Below, piece after piece: positions 40,477-48,284 of a DNA stretch of 49,790 bases. Source of the DNA: an uncultured Eubacteriales bacterium (lineage in GTDB: Bacteria; Bacillota; Clostridia; Lachnospirales; Lachnospiraceae); the NCBI GenBank assembly GCA_900315305.1, contig OMYS01000027.1, positions 1-49,790 on the forward strand, written 5' to 3'. The notes under the pieces were generated by a model. That model was not told the origin of the DNA. It made no database searches and saw nothing but the letters and a program-made list of their open reading frames with translations. Made by a program: the position numbers and the translations under genes. The stretch's first letter is position 1; each line of letters starts with the position of its first letter.

Positions 40477-40606
40477 GCCAAGGGGTGAAAGACTTTATGA
40501 CACGCCCGACATGAGCAAGTCTTGCGGGGGCCCCACGGATTGCGAATGGCGGGGAGCGCGGTGGGAGCTGCGTAGCAGCGTAGCCGCGCGTAATCACTTT
40601 TGACAC
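40462..40606. repeat. Family C structured repeat, copy C2
   Basis: Arms GTGTCAAAAGT (40462-40472) and ACTTTTGACAC (40596-40606). First hairpin AGTCTGAGCC...AAAGACT; second CGACATGAGCAAG...GATTGCGAATGGCG; third CGCGGTGGGAGCTGCGTAGC/GCCGCG. It overlaps the 3' end of the permease gene and separates it from the ATPase gene. Confidence 0.9.
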
Positions 40607-40635
40607 CCTAATGCGCGTATGCGGGGAGGCAGACA

Positions 40636-41517
40636 ATGGCAGAGCACGAACTGAAAATCAGCGGTCTCACGAAGCATTATGGGAAGACGCTTGCTCTTGA
40701 CGAGGTGAATCTCACCGTGCAGACGGGCATCTGCGGCCTGCTCGGGCCGAACGGCGCCGGAAAGAGCACGTTGATCAATCTGATCACTGACAATGTGAAG
40801 CGGGAGACGGGCTCCATTCTCTGGGACGGAAATGAGATTCTGAAGATGGGCGCCGGCTTCCGGAGAATTCTCGGCTACATGCCGCAGCAGCAGGGGTATT
40901 ATGCTGACTGGGACGCGGAGGATTTCCTGGTTTACATGGCGCGCCTCAAGGGAGCGGGACGCACGGAGGCGAGGAAGAGAAGCGGGGAGCTCCTCGCGGA
41001 GGTCGGTCTCTCGGACGTGAGGAGAGACAGGATCGGTTCATTTTCCGGAGGAATGAAGCAGAGGCTTCTGTTCGCGCAGTCACTCATTTCGGATCCGCAG
41101 CTTCTGATTCTTGACGAGCCGACAGCGGGCATCGACCCGAGCGAGCGCATTTTCATCCGGAACTATATCAGTCAGGTGGCCGGCGGACGGATCGTGTTGC
41201 TCGCGACACACATCGTGTCAGACATCGAGGCGATCGCGGACCGGATTATCATCCTGAAGGCCGGGAGGATTCTGCGCTATGAGACGCCGGAGACGCTGAC
41301 GGAGGAGCTTCGCGGCGAGGTCTTCGAGTCGGAGGTGCCGCTTGAGAAGCTGCCGGAGATCTACCGCAGGTGCCAGGTCAGCAATGAGAGGCGGTGCGGC
41401 ACGGGCATGCTGGTGCGGACGATCGGGCGCGAGACGGGACTTGCGCTCGGCGGGCGCGAGGCGGAGCCGGGACTGGAGGACGTGTATCTCAGATATTTTC
41501 CGAATGAGCGGAGGTGA
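40636..41517 (+). CDS. ABC transporter ATP-binding protein (ABC-2/NatA-CcmA type)
   Basis: 293 residues: Walker A LLGPNGAGKST, Q-loop region GYMPQQQG, signature FSGGMKQRL, Walker B LLILDEPTAGID and the H-loop LLATHIV. The C-terminal ~80 residues form the extra domain seen in ABC-2 exporters of the Nat/Bcr/Bce class. It should energise the permease encoded just upstream, from which it is separated by repeat C2. GGGGAGG lies just before the ATG. Substrate unknown; export of the small secreted protein, or protection against a peptide, are both consistent with the cluster. Confidence 0.9.
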   Translation: MAEHELKISGLTKHYGKTLALDEVNLTVQTGICGLLGPNGAGKSTLINLITDNVKRETGSILWDGNEILKMGAGFRRILGYMPQQQGYYADWDAEDFLVYMARLKGAGRTEARKRSGELLAEVGLSDVRRDRIGSFSGGMKQRLLFAQSLISDPQLLILDEPTAGIDPSERIFIRNYISQVAGGRIVLLATHIVSDIEAIADRIIILKAGRILRYETPETLTEELRGEVFESEVPLEKLPEIYRRCQVSNERRCGTGMLVRTIGRETGLALGGREAEPGLEDVYLRYFPNERR

Positions 41518-41563
41518 TCGTTCGGGCTGGATTCGTGAGCGGATACGGATTTAGATATTGTTG

Positions 41564-41727
41564 TAACTATTCAGCACCCCAGACTCGGAACGCTTCGCGT
41601 TCCTCGTTGTGGGCGGACAGAGCGGCTTCGCCGCTTGTCCGCCCCTTGGAAAACTTCTGAAATCGTCCGGCGAGCAAGCTCTCCGTCAGGATTTCAGAAG
41701 TTTTCCAAAGGGGTGCTGAATAATTTT
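41564..41727. repeat. Family A structured repeat, copy A3 (full length)
   Basis: TAACTATTCAGCACC (41564-41578) and GGTGCTGAATAATTTTA at the other end, with hairpins GGAACGCTTCGCGTTCC, GGGCGGACA...TGTCCGCCC and CTTGGAAAACTTCTGAAATC paired with GATTTCAGAAGTTTTCCAA. It lies between the ABC ATPase and kinase genes. Confidence 0.92.
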
Positions 41728-41743
41728 ACATATTGTTTAGATA

Positions 41744-41809
41744 AAAATCTCTGCGCTGTTTATTGGAGACAGGTAAGCTGTCTCTTGTAAGCGGGGCAGA
41801 GATTTTTTT
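41744..41809 (+). terminator. Terminator with nested hairpin before the kinase gene
   Basis: AAAATCTCTGC pairs with GCAGAGATTTT around an inner GGAGACAG-GTAAG-CTGTCTC stem, ending in T7. It probably ends the ABC operon transcript. Confidence 0.75.
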
Positions 41810-41856
41810 AGGAAGATTTAACCCACTAAAGAGAAAATGGAGCGTAGACTGAAGCT

Positions 41857-43080
41857 ATGAGAAAAATGTATACAACACAACGGTCAGTCCGGTCACGGAT
41901 TTTCATTTCCAATACAGTTATGGTGCTTGTCGCGCTGGTGCTGTTTCTTGCCATCAATCTTCTGGTCCTCAAATTTCAGGTCAAGGGCATCGAGCATCAG
42001 ATGAGTGCCTCGATCGAGTCTATCGTTGATATTGACGGCATGAAGAATATCGAACAGATCTGGGAGAGGGATAAGACGGTGCTGATTTTCGGGATGATTC
42101 TCGACGGTGCGGTCTGCGTCATTGCGCTTCTTTTGCTGAGCCAGCTGTTCACGAAGCATCTGATCGACCGGATCATGGAGCCTCTCGATGCGCTGAGCGC
42201 CGGGGCGGAGCGCGTCCAGGCGGGAAATCTCACGGAGCGGATCCAGTATCAGGGGGATGTCGAATTCGAGGAGGTCTGCTCGAATTTCAACATGATGCAG
42301 GCGTCTCTTCAGATAGAGAAGGAGGCAAATGAGCGCTATGAGAAGGCGCGGACGGAGATGATCGCCGGTATCTCGCACGACCTCCGGACTCCGCTGACCG
42401 CAATCCGCGGGACGGTCAAGGGACTTCTTGACGGCGTCGCGGACAGCCCGGAGAAGAGACGTACATTTCTTGCGGCGGCTTACCGGAGGACGGAGGAGAT
42501 GGACCGGATGCTTGAGAAGCTGTTCTTCTTCTCAAGGCTCGAGACGGGCAATATCAGGATCGAGACCTCGCCGGTTGATATCACAGAATTTCTGCAGAAT
42601 TATGTCGACGCAAAGAAGGAGGCGGACCCGAACCTGGATATTCAGCTTGAGACGGAGAGCGGTCTGTCCGAAGGCCGCGTGGCAGCGGTCATTGACCCTG
42701 ACCAGACGATTCGGGCTCTCGACAATCTCGTGCAGAACAGCAGACAGTACGCGAAGGTGCCTGACCTTGCCATCTGCATTACATTGACGGCGGACACGCG
42801 GCATGTCCGGATCTGCGTCGGGGACAACGGGCAGGGGGTGCCGGATGAGAAGCTGCCGCATATCTTCGAGGAGTTCTACCGGTGCGATGAGTCGCGCGGC
42901 ATGAGCGAGGGAAGCGGCCTCGGTCTGTATTTTGTGAAATTTGTCGTGCAGGCGATGGGCGGAACGGTGCATGCATATAATCGCCCCGAGGGACACGGGC
43001 TTGCGGTCGTGCTGGAGCTGCCGCGGGCGGAGGAAAAGCTGCCGCCTGAGGTTGCCCCGGAGGCGGCGAAGGAGAGCTGA
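41857..43080 (+). CDS. Sensor histidine kinase
   Basis: 407 residues. TM1 (~19-38) and TM2 (~73-95) flank a short ~35-residue external loop; HAMP follows (PLDALSAGAERVQAGNLTER). The HisKA box is GISHDLRTPLTAIRG (His 174). The HATPase domain has the N box LDNLVQNSRQYAK, G1 VGDNGQGVP, the F box IFEEFYR and G2 GSGLGLYFVK. Such a small external loop is usual for kinases that sense through a partner transporter or within the membrane, so the adjacent ABC module may be the true sensor. It precedes its response regulator, the reverse of the commonest order, with repeat S2 in the gap. Confidence 0.93.
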   Translation: MRKMYTTQRSVRSRIFISNTVMVLVALVLFLAINLLVLKFQVKGIEHQMSASIESIVDIDGMKNIEQIWERDKTVLIFGMILDGAVCVIALLLLSQLFTKHLIDRIMEPLDALSAGAERVQAGNLTERIQYQGDVEFEEVCSNFNMMQASLQIEKEANERYEKARTEMIAGISHDLRTPLTAIRGTVKGLLDGVADSPEKRRTFLAAAYRRTEEMDRMLEKLFFFSRLETGNIRIETSPVDITEFLQNYVDAKKEADPNLDIQLETESGLSEGRVAAVIDPDQTIRALDNLVQNSRQYAKVPDLAICITLTADTRHVRICVGDNGQGVPDEKLPHIFEEFYRCDESRGMSEGSGLGLYFVKFVVQAMGGTVHAYNRPEGHGLAVVLELPRAEEKLPPEVAPEAAKES

Positions 43081-43133
43081 GACTTGCGTGCCAGCCGGAA
43101 CCGGCTTGACAGTGGTGTTATAAAATTTATGGG

Positions 43134-43193
43134 TAGCTATTCGGCCTGCAGACTTGGAACGCTTCGTATTCTTCGCTGTGCTGAATAATTACA
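43134..43193. repeat. Family A short repeat, copy S2
   Basis: TAGCTATTCGGCC at one end and GTGCTGAATAATTA at the other, with a decayed hairpin GGAACGCTTCGTATTC. It fills most of the kinase-regulator gap and ends just before the regulator Shine-Dalgarno. Confidence 0.75.
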
Positions 43194-43211
43194 TGTATGG
43201 AGTCTATCTGT

Positions 43212-43934
43212 ATGAAGAAACGGATATTAATCGTAGAGGATGATGCGGACATCAGCATGATCGAGGAGGCGTATCTTTCGATGGCCGGCTATGAGACGGT
43301 CGTTCGGAGGGACGCGCGGACCATCGAGCAGGACGTGGCCGGCGGCCGCTTTGACCTTCTGCTTCTCGACCTCATGCTTCCCGGAAGGAACGGCTATGAG
43401 GCCCTGAAGGCTGTTCGCGACAAGACAGGCATTCCCATGATTCTCGTGACGGCCCGGACGGAGTCGACGGACAAGATTCTCGGCTTTAATGTCGGCGCGG
43501 ACGATTACATCGCAAAGCCGTTTGATCCGGCGGTCCTCGTCGCGCGTGTGAACGCGGCGATCCGTCAGTATGAGCGGCTCTCGTCAGGAAATGAGGAGAA
43601 ATCCCACATCCTGAAGGTTGCGGACCTCACGATCGATCCGGCCGGATGGAAGGTGTGGAAGGGCGAGAAGGAGCTTCATTTTCCGACAAAGGAATTTGAG
43701 CTTCTCCGCTTCCTCGCCTCAAATCCGAACATCGTCTTCTCCAAGGAGCAGCTCTATGAGAAGATCTGGGGCGTCGATTACATGAGCGACAGCGCGACGA
43801 TTATGGTCCATGTGAACCGCATCCGCGAGAAGATCGAGGATGATGCCCGGAACCCGAAGATTATCGAGACGGTCCGGGGAGCCGGCTACAGGCTGAACGT
43901 CCGGAAGGACGGGAGCGGGACGAAGAGCGGCTGA
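43212..43934 (+). CDS. OmpR/PhoB-family response regulator
   Basis: 240 residues. The receiver domain has acidic pair EDDAD, phosphoacceptor Asp 53 in LLLLDLMLPGRNG, the Thr in ILVTARTES and Lys in DDYIAKPF. The C-terminal winged helix is of the OmpR type (LTIDPAGWKVWKGEKELHFP; FELLRFLASNP; VHVNRIREKIE; TVRGAGYRL). It should be phosphorylated by the kinase upstream. Candidate targets are the 36.6-41.5 kb operon and its AT-rich promoter region, by analogy with BceRS-type systems; this is inference. ATG 43212 has GGAG 9 nt upstream; the Met five codons earlier has none. Confidence 0.94.
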   Translation: MKKRILIVEDDADISMIEEAYLSMAGYETVVRRDARTIEQDVAGGRFDLLLLDLMLPGRNGYEALKAVRDKTGIPMILVTARTESTDKILGFNVGADDYIAKPFDPAVLVARVNAAIRQYERLSSGNEEKSHILKVADLTIDPAGWKVWKGEKELHFPTKEFELLRFLASNPNIVFSKEQLYEKIWGVDYMSDSATIMVHVNRIREKIEDDARNPKIIETVRGAGYRLNVRKDGSGTKSG

Positions 43935-44012
43935 GAAAGGGGCCGGCTCTAAGGAATGCATGGCATCCTGATTTCAGGTATTTTACGAGGAACTTTATGA
44001 AAGGCAGCAGGT

Positions 44013-45656
44013 ATGCGATTACTACATATTGACAAATGCAGGAACGGAGTGCTCCGGGCGGCGGACTGTTTCACGGCCGTTTTCTTCTGGCTGATCTGTC
44101 TGTCCGCACTGTACGGAATGACGAGGCAGATGAGGAATGGCGGACTTCATCCGGCAGCGGCCGCCGGACTGATGTTTACGGCAGTGGCCGCTGCGGCAGG
44201 GCTTCTTCTGACGCTCCGGTTGATCGGAAATTCTATCGATAGGGCGGGGCTTGACCCGGACCGCGTGTTCCTGATTCTTGACGTCACGCTGTTCATGCTG
44301 CAGCTTGAAATTGCCATTCTGATGCCATTTCAAACCAGAAATGACCTCTCCTATGTGTGCCGGGGCGCGAAGAATATCGTTCTTCACGGCGTCTCGCATA
44401 TCAATGACGGCATGCCGAAATGGGATCCCGCCTATTTTTATACCTATCCGAACAACCGTCTCCTCGTGATTATTCTCAGCGTACTGTACCGCGCGGAGTA
44501 TGTGCTGACCGGAAGCATGACGGACCTTCTGCCGAAGCTTGTCAATGCGGTGGGCCTGAATCTTTCTTATATATGTCTCTATCTGACGGCGAGGACGCTC
44601 GGCGGGAAGAGGACAGCGATCCGCTGCGCTCTGTACGGCCTGCTGGTCACGCCGTTTTTAAGCTATGTATCGTATTTTTATACGGACGCCATGACGATGC
44701 CGCTTCTCATGGGCAGCGTGTACTGCTTCGCGCTCTGGGCGAAATTATCGGACAGGGCGGCTGCTTCTGCGGGTGTTATGGGCGCCGGAAGGTCTTCTTC
44801 ACGGGCCGCTTCCTCGGGGCCTGCATGCGTCGTGAAGAGCTCTGCGCTCTCCGGAGCCCTGAAGCGGGGCGCTCTCCTTACCGGCTCCGTCCTGCTTCTT
44901 GCCATCGCCTATGAAATGAAGGGCAGCGCGGGCCTTCTCCTTCCGGTCTACTGCCTGTACTTCCTGTTCCACGGACGCATTGAGGGCTTGAAATCGGTTG
45001 TTCGCCGGCTGCTTCTGGCCATTTTCACGGCGGGACTTTTCGGCGCTGCGGTTCATCTGATCGGTCGCGGGATGGTCTCGTATCTGGAGCTCAGCCCGGT
45101 GCTCGAGAACAAATACCAGTTTCCGTTCATCCACTGGGTCATGATGAGCGCAAGCGGCAGCGGCGGCTACCGGTCCTCGGATTATGATTTCACGGAGGCG
45201 CACATCGGCTACGCGAACAAGACGCACGCGGACCTTCTGCGCCTCCTGGCAAAGCTCAGAAATCAGGGAACGGGATTTATTACCCATCTGTTCCGGAAAA
45301 TGCAGTTCACCTGGACAGACGGCACGTACATGGCGGCGCACTACAACCGGCAGTCCGCGCTGTTTACCTCGGGAACCTTTGCGACGCTCGCCTGTATCAG
45401 CCATCTCGCGCTGCTCTTCCTCATGGTGGGGTCCGCGATCCGTGCATTTTTAAATCCGGGGAAATGCAGCGGCCGGCTGTTCCGCACAGCTGTCGCGGTG
45501 CTCGCTCTGTTCCTGCTTATCTGGGAAACGAAGAGCCGGTATCTCGTCCTCTATCTTCCGCTCATGGCGCTCTGCGGGATCTCCGAGCCTCTCGCGGCGG
45601 AGGCACCGGAGCGAGACAGGGCTGCGGGAAAGAAGAAAATTTCCGTGGATGCGTGA
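44013..45656 (+). CDS. Polytopic membrane protein, probable GT-C type glycosyltransferase (PMT/GT39-like)
   Basis: 547 residues with about eleven hydrophobic segments. An early external loop has FQTRNDLSYVCRGAKNIVLH and WDPAYFYTYPNNRLLVIILS. Acidic/aromatic residues in such loops and the YPN motif resemble undecaprenyl-phosphate-sugar dependent mannosyl/arabinosyl-type transferases. These move a sugar from a lipid carrier to a cell-surface acceptor. A Ser/Gly-rich cytoplasmic loop is at ~250-275. The neighbour is a DUF368 protein, a family implicated in recycling the same lipid carrier, which supports the assignment. Start uncertain: GAGGAAC sits before an out-of-frame ATG at 43997, while ATG 44013 has only AGCAGG. 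Confidence 0.6.
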   Translation: MRLLHIDKCRNGVLRAADCFTAVFFWLICLSALYGMTRQMRNGGLHPAAAAGLMFTAVAAAAGLLLTLRLIGNSIDRAGLDPDRVFLILDVTLFMLQLEIAILMPFQTRNDLSYVCRGAKNIVLHGVSHINDGMPKWDPAYFYTYPNNRLLVIILSVLYRAEYVLTGSMTDLLPKLVNAVGLNLSYICLYLTARTLGGKRTAIRCALYGLLVTPFLSYVSYFYTDAMTMPLLMGSVYCFALWAKLSDRAAASAGVMGAGRSSSRAASSGPACVVKSSALSGALKRGALLTGSVLLLAIAYEMKGSAGLLLPVYCLYFLFHGRIEGLKSVVRRLLLAIFTAGLFGAAVHLIGRGMVSYLELSPVLENKYQFPFIHWVMMSASGSGGYRSSDYDFTEAHIGYANKTHADLLRLLAKLRNQGTGFITHLFRKMQFTWTDGTYMAAHYNRQSALFTSGTFATLACISHLALLFLMVGSAIRAFLNPGKCSGRLFRTAVAVLALFLLIWETKSRYLVLYLPLMALCGISEPLAAEAPERDRAAGKKKISVDA

Positions 45657-46558
45657 GCTTTCTGCAGTTAGAATTTGCAAGACGTTTAGCATGTGTTTAT
45701 AAAGCATCCTCCCTGTGTTCAGAGACGGCCTTTATCATGGGATTTTATGACCGGTTCATCGGATCGATCCACGACCTGTTCTTCTGTCAGGGAAATGAGA
45801 GGCGGCGCGCCCTGCGCTACCTGGTCCGTCTCGGAATCGGCTGGGCCATTGGCATGGCGCTCGCGTCATTTGCGCTCGCATCGGTGTTTGACACACATAT
45901 TTACGGGATCAGCTCTGTATTTATCGGCTTTATTTTCGGCGCTATTCCGCTCGTCGTGATCGATGAGAAGGAGACGCTGAAGGGGAAGGTGGGGAAAGAA
46001 ATCCCGTTCCTCATCGCAGGAATCCTGCTGGTCGTTCTGATCTCCTGGATGAATACGCGGGGCGGAACAGCGCAGCTTGATCTTGCGGCCTTCAATCCGG
46101 CACTTGCGGTCCGGCTGTTTCTGATCGGCATGGCGGCGATATCCGCGATGTTCCTGCCGGGTATATCGGGCTCAACGATTCTTCTCATTTTCGGGGCGTA
46201 TCTTCCGGTCATCACGTCGGTGAAGGATGTCCTGACGATGCATTTTTCAGCTGTTCCGGCCCTTATCATCTTTGCACTTGGAATCATCACCGGCGCGGCA
46301 TTTGTGGTGAAGCTGATTAAGGCGAGCCTCGAAAAATTCAGAACGCAGACGGTCTCGCTCATCCTCGGTATGATGGTCGGTTCATTTTATGCGATTGTGC
46401 AGGGACCGACGACGCTGAAAAATGCGATGCCTGCGCTTGATCTTGCGCATTTCAATATTCTGGCGTGCCTTGTCGGCGCCGCGCTTGTCCTGGGACTTGA
46501 GGCTGTGAAGAGAAGAAAGAACGGCAGGAGCCTGAACCGGGAGGCGGAGAAGGCATGA
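45653..46558 (+). CDS. DUF368 (PopT-like) membrane protein, N-terminal glycine motif missing
   Basis: 301 residues if begun at GTG 45653, which overlaps the preceding stop (GTGA); 273 residues from ATG 45737. Helices and the motif MFLPGISGSTILLIFGAYLP in the second half identify DUF368, a family reported to translocate undecaprenyl phosphate back across the membrane. Family members begin with a similar P-G-x-S-G-G motif immediately before ...FIMGFYDRFI. Here FIMGFYDRFIGSIHDLF is present, but the preceding residues read ACVYKASSLCSETA, so the first motif seems to have been deleted. The protein may be non-functional or a divergent subtype. Coupled to the GT-C gene upstream. Confidence 0.72.
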   Translation: MSFLQLEFARRLACVYKASSLCSETAFIMGFYDRFIGSIHDLFFCQGNERRRALRYLVRLGIGWAIGMALASFALASVFDTHIYGISSVFIGFIFGAIPLVVIDEKETLKGKVGKEIPFLIAGILLVVLISWMNTRGGTAQLDLAAFNPALAVRLFLIGMAAISAMFLPGISGSTILLIFGAYLPVITSVKDVLTMHFSAVPALIIFALGIITGAAFVVKLIKASLEKFRTQTVSLILGMMVGSFYAIVQGPTTLKNAMPALDLAHFNILACLVGAALVLGLEAVKRRKNGRSLNREAEKA

Positions 46559-46574
46559 CACGTGTTCCAGGGCA

Positions 46575-46604
46575 TAAAAAACCGCCCCGCGTGATGCGGG
46601 GCGG
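46575..46604 (-). terminator. Terminator of the decarboxylase-subunit operon
   Basis: On the minus strand CCGCCCCGC-ATCAC-GCGGGGCGG followed by TTTTTT, 52 bp after the gamma-subunit stop. Confidence 0.85.
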
Positions 46605-46655
46605 ACAGAACAAAAGGCTGTGGCTTATCCGAACATTGACGGCATTGCTCTTGCT

Positions 46656-46808
46656 TTAGTCTTCCTGCGTCTTCTCATCAGACTCGTGCTTTGCCGGGAA
46701 CAGCTTGTTCAGCACGATCATGATGATGACGAGGACGACGGCGACAGAGAAGATGCCGAGCATGCCGAGGCCCATGACCTTAAGTGAAGCAAAAAAATTA
46801 GCCAGCAT
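46656..46808 (-). CDS. Sodium-pump decarboxylase gamma subunit-like small membrane protein
   Basis: 50 residues: MLANFFASLKVMGLGMLGIF, then SVAVVLVIIMIVLNKLF and a short charged tail ending QED. One transmembrane helix with the GMxGIF pattern is characteristic of OadG/MmdD-type gamma/delta subunits, which tether the biotin decarboxylase to the membrane channel subunit. The usual Pro/Ala linker and zinc-binding tail of long OadG proteins are absent. The Shine-Dalgarno TGGAGGTAAG fixes the start. It lies downstream of the beta-subunit gene on the same strand, separated by repeat A4. Confidence 0.82.
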   Translation of the reverse strand: MLANFFASLKVMGLGMLGIFSVAVVLVIIMIVLNKLFPAKHESDEKTQED

Positions 46809-46868
46809 ATCTTACCTCCATATAATGCCGGGACGCGGGTGCGCGCCGCCGGCTTTTGCAATTAGTGG

Positions 46869-47031
46869 TAACTATTCAGCACCTCAAACTCGGAACGCTT
46901 TGCGTTCCTCGTTGTGGGCGGACAGAGCGGCTTCGCTGCTTGCCCGCCTCTCGGAAAACTTCTGAAATCGTCCGGCGAGCAAGCTCTCCGTCCGGATTTC
47001 ATCAGTTTTCCAAGAGGTGCTGAATAATTTA
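46869..47031. repeat. Family A structured repeat, copy A4 (full length)
   Basis: TAACTATTCAGCACC (46869-46883) and GGTGCTGAATAATTTA (to 47031). Same three-hairpin plan as A1/A3 with compensated changes. The minus-strand TAA at 47031-47029, stop codon of the beta-subunit gene, is part of the arm. Confidence 0.92.
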
Positions 47032-48159
47032 ATGAACGAGTGTCAGGATCAGGCCGCCCGCGATGACAGATGCGATCTGGCCGGAGACGTTGACGCCGGT
47101 CGCCTGCATCAGCAGGACATTCGACGGGTCCTCATCCATGCCCATCTTCGTGATGACTCGGGCGGACATCGGAAATGCGGAGATGCCGCAAGCGCCGATC
47201 ATCGGATTGATCTTCTTCTTTGCGAACAGGTTGACGATCTTCGCGAAGACGACACCGCCGACCGTATCGAAAATGAAGGCCACGAGGCCAAGCAGAAGGA
47301 TGAACAGCGTCTTGACGTTGAGGAAGTCCTCCGCGCGCATCTGCGATGCGACCGTGATGCCGAGCATCAGCGTGATGATATTGGCCAGCGCGTTCTGTGC
47401 CGTCTCAGAGAGCGAGTCGAGAACGCCGCACTCCCTGACCAGGTTTCCGAACATCAGGAAGCCGATCAGTGCGACAGACCGCGGGGAAATGAGACCCGCG
47501 ACGACCGTGATCATGATCGGGAACAGGATCTTCGTGATCTTCGACACGGACTTCGGGCTGTAGGTCATGTGGATCCGGCGCTCCTTCTTCGATGTGATCA
47601 GGCGGATGACCGGCGGCTGGATGATCGGGACGAGCGCCATGTAGGAGTAGGCGGCAACGATGATCGCACCGAGATACTTTGAGTTGAAGTAGTTGGCGAC
47701 GAAGATCGAGGTCGGGCCGTCTGCAGCGCCGATGATGCCGACCGATGCGGCGTCCGTCAGAGAGAAGCCGAAGAGCGTCGCGAGGCTCAGTGTCAGGAAG
47801 ATACCGAACTGGGCGGCGGCGCCGAAGAGCATCATTGCCGGGTTTGCGAGCAGCGGCGTGAAGTCGATCATCGCTCCGATTCCGATGAAGAGGAGCAGAA
47901 GAAAGAGCTCTGTTGAGATGCCGGTGTTAAAGAGGACATCGAGCGGTCCCTTCTCGATGACGCCGTCGATCGTCTGCGTGACCGCGCCGGACAGCGGGAG
48001 ATTGACGAGAATTGCGCCGAAGCCCATCGGCACGAGGAGCGAAGGCTCCATTTTCTTCACGATGCCGAGATAGATCATGACACCGCCGACAATCCACATG
48101 ACGACCATCTGCCAGGTCAGATTGCCGATGTTGCTGTACAGATTCAGAATTTCCTGCAT
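47029..48159 (-). CDS. Sodium-ion-translocating decarboxylase beta subunit (OadB/GcdB/MmdB family)
   Basis: 376 residues, about eleven membrane segments. Family signatures: NPAMMLFGAAAQFGIF, SVGIIGAADGPTSIFVANYF (with the conserved Asp-Gly-Pro-Thr of the sodium site), and CGISAFPMSARVITKMG near the C-terminus. The subunit couples decarboxylation of carboxybiotin to Na+ export. Whether the complex acts on oxaloacetate, methylmalonyl-CoA or glutaconyl-CoA depends on the alpha subunit, which is not in the window. ATG 48159 is chosen for AAAGGAAGC just upstream; the frame extends eight codons further. A long structured leader precedes it, and its stop codon lies in repeat A4. Confidence 0.95.
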   Translation of the reverse strand: MQEILNLYSNIGNLTWQMVVMWIVGGVMIYLGIVKKMEPSLLVPMGFGAILVNLPLSGAVTQTIDGVIEKGPLDVLFNTGISTELFLLLLFIGIGAMIDFTPLLANPAMMLFGAAAQFGIFLTLSLATLFGFSLTDAASVGIIGAADGPTSIFVANYFNSKYLGAIIVAAYSYMALVPIIQPPVIRLITSKKERRIHMTYSPKSVSKITKILFPIMITVVAGLISPRSVALIGFLMFGNLVRECGVLDSLSETAQNALANIITLMLGITVASQMRAEDFLNVKTLFILLLGLVAFIFDTVGGVVFAKIVNLFAKKKINPMIGACGISAFPMSARVITKMGMDEDPSNVLLMQATGVNVSGQIASVIAGGLILTLVH

Positions 48160-48198
48160 AAGCTTCCTTTCCCTTCTTTGCAACAGGATATGAGTCTT

Positions 48199-48284
48199 TG
48201 ATTTCAGGAGCCGGAGAGAAACCGTCCGACGGGCAAGCTCGTCGTCCCGATTTCAGAGATTTCTCGAGGGGTGCTGAATAAATA
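48199..48284. repeat. Family A-like remnant, copy A5
   Basis: GAAACCGTCCGACGGGCAAG, CCCGATTTCAGAGATTTCTC and GAGGGGTGCTGAATAAAT resemble the last hairpin and arm of A3. The other end of the element is missing. It forms the 3' part of the structured leader at 48199-48463. Confidence 0.65.

Noticed and set aside
43997..44032. 11-codon ORF before the GT-C gene as a leader peptide
   Set aside because: It has a modest Shine-Dalgarno but no further support; it may simply reflect an uncertain start of the large gene.
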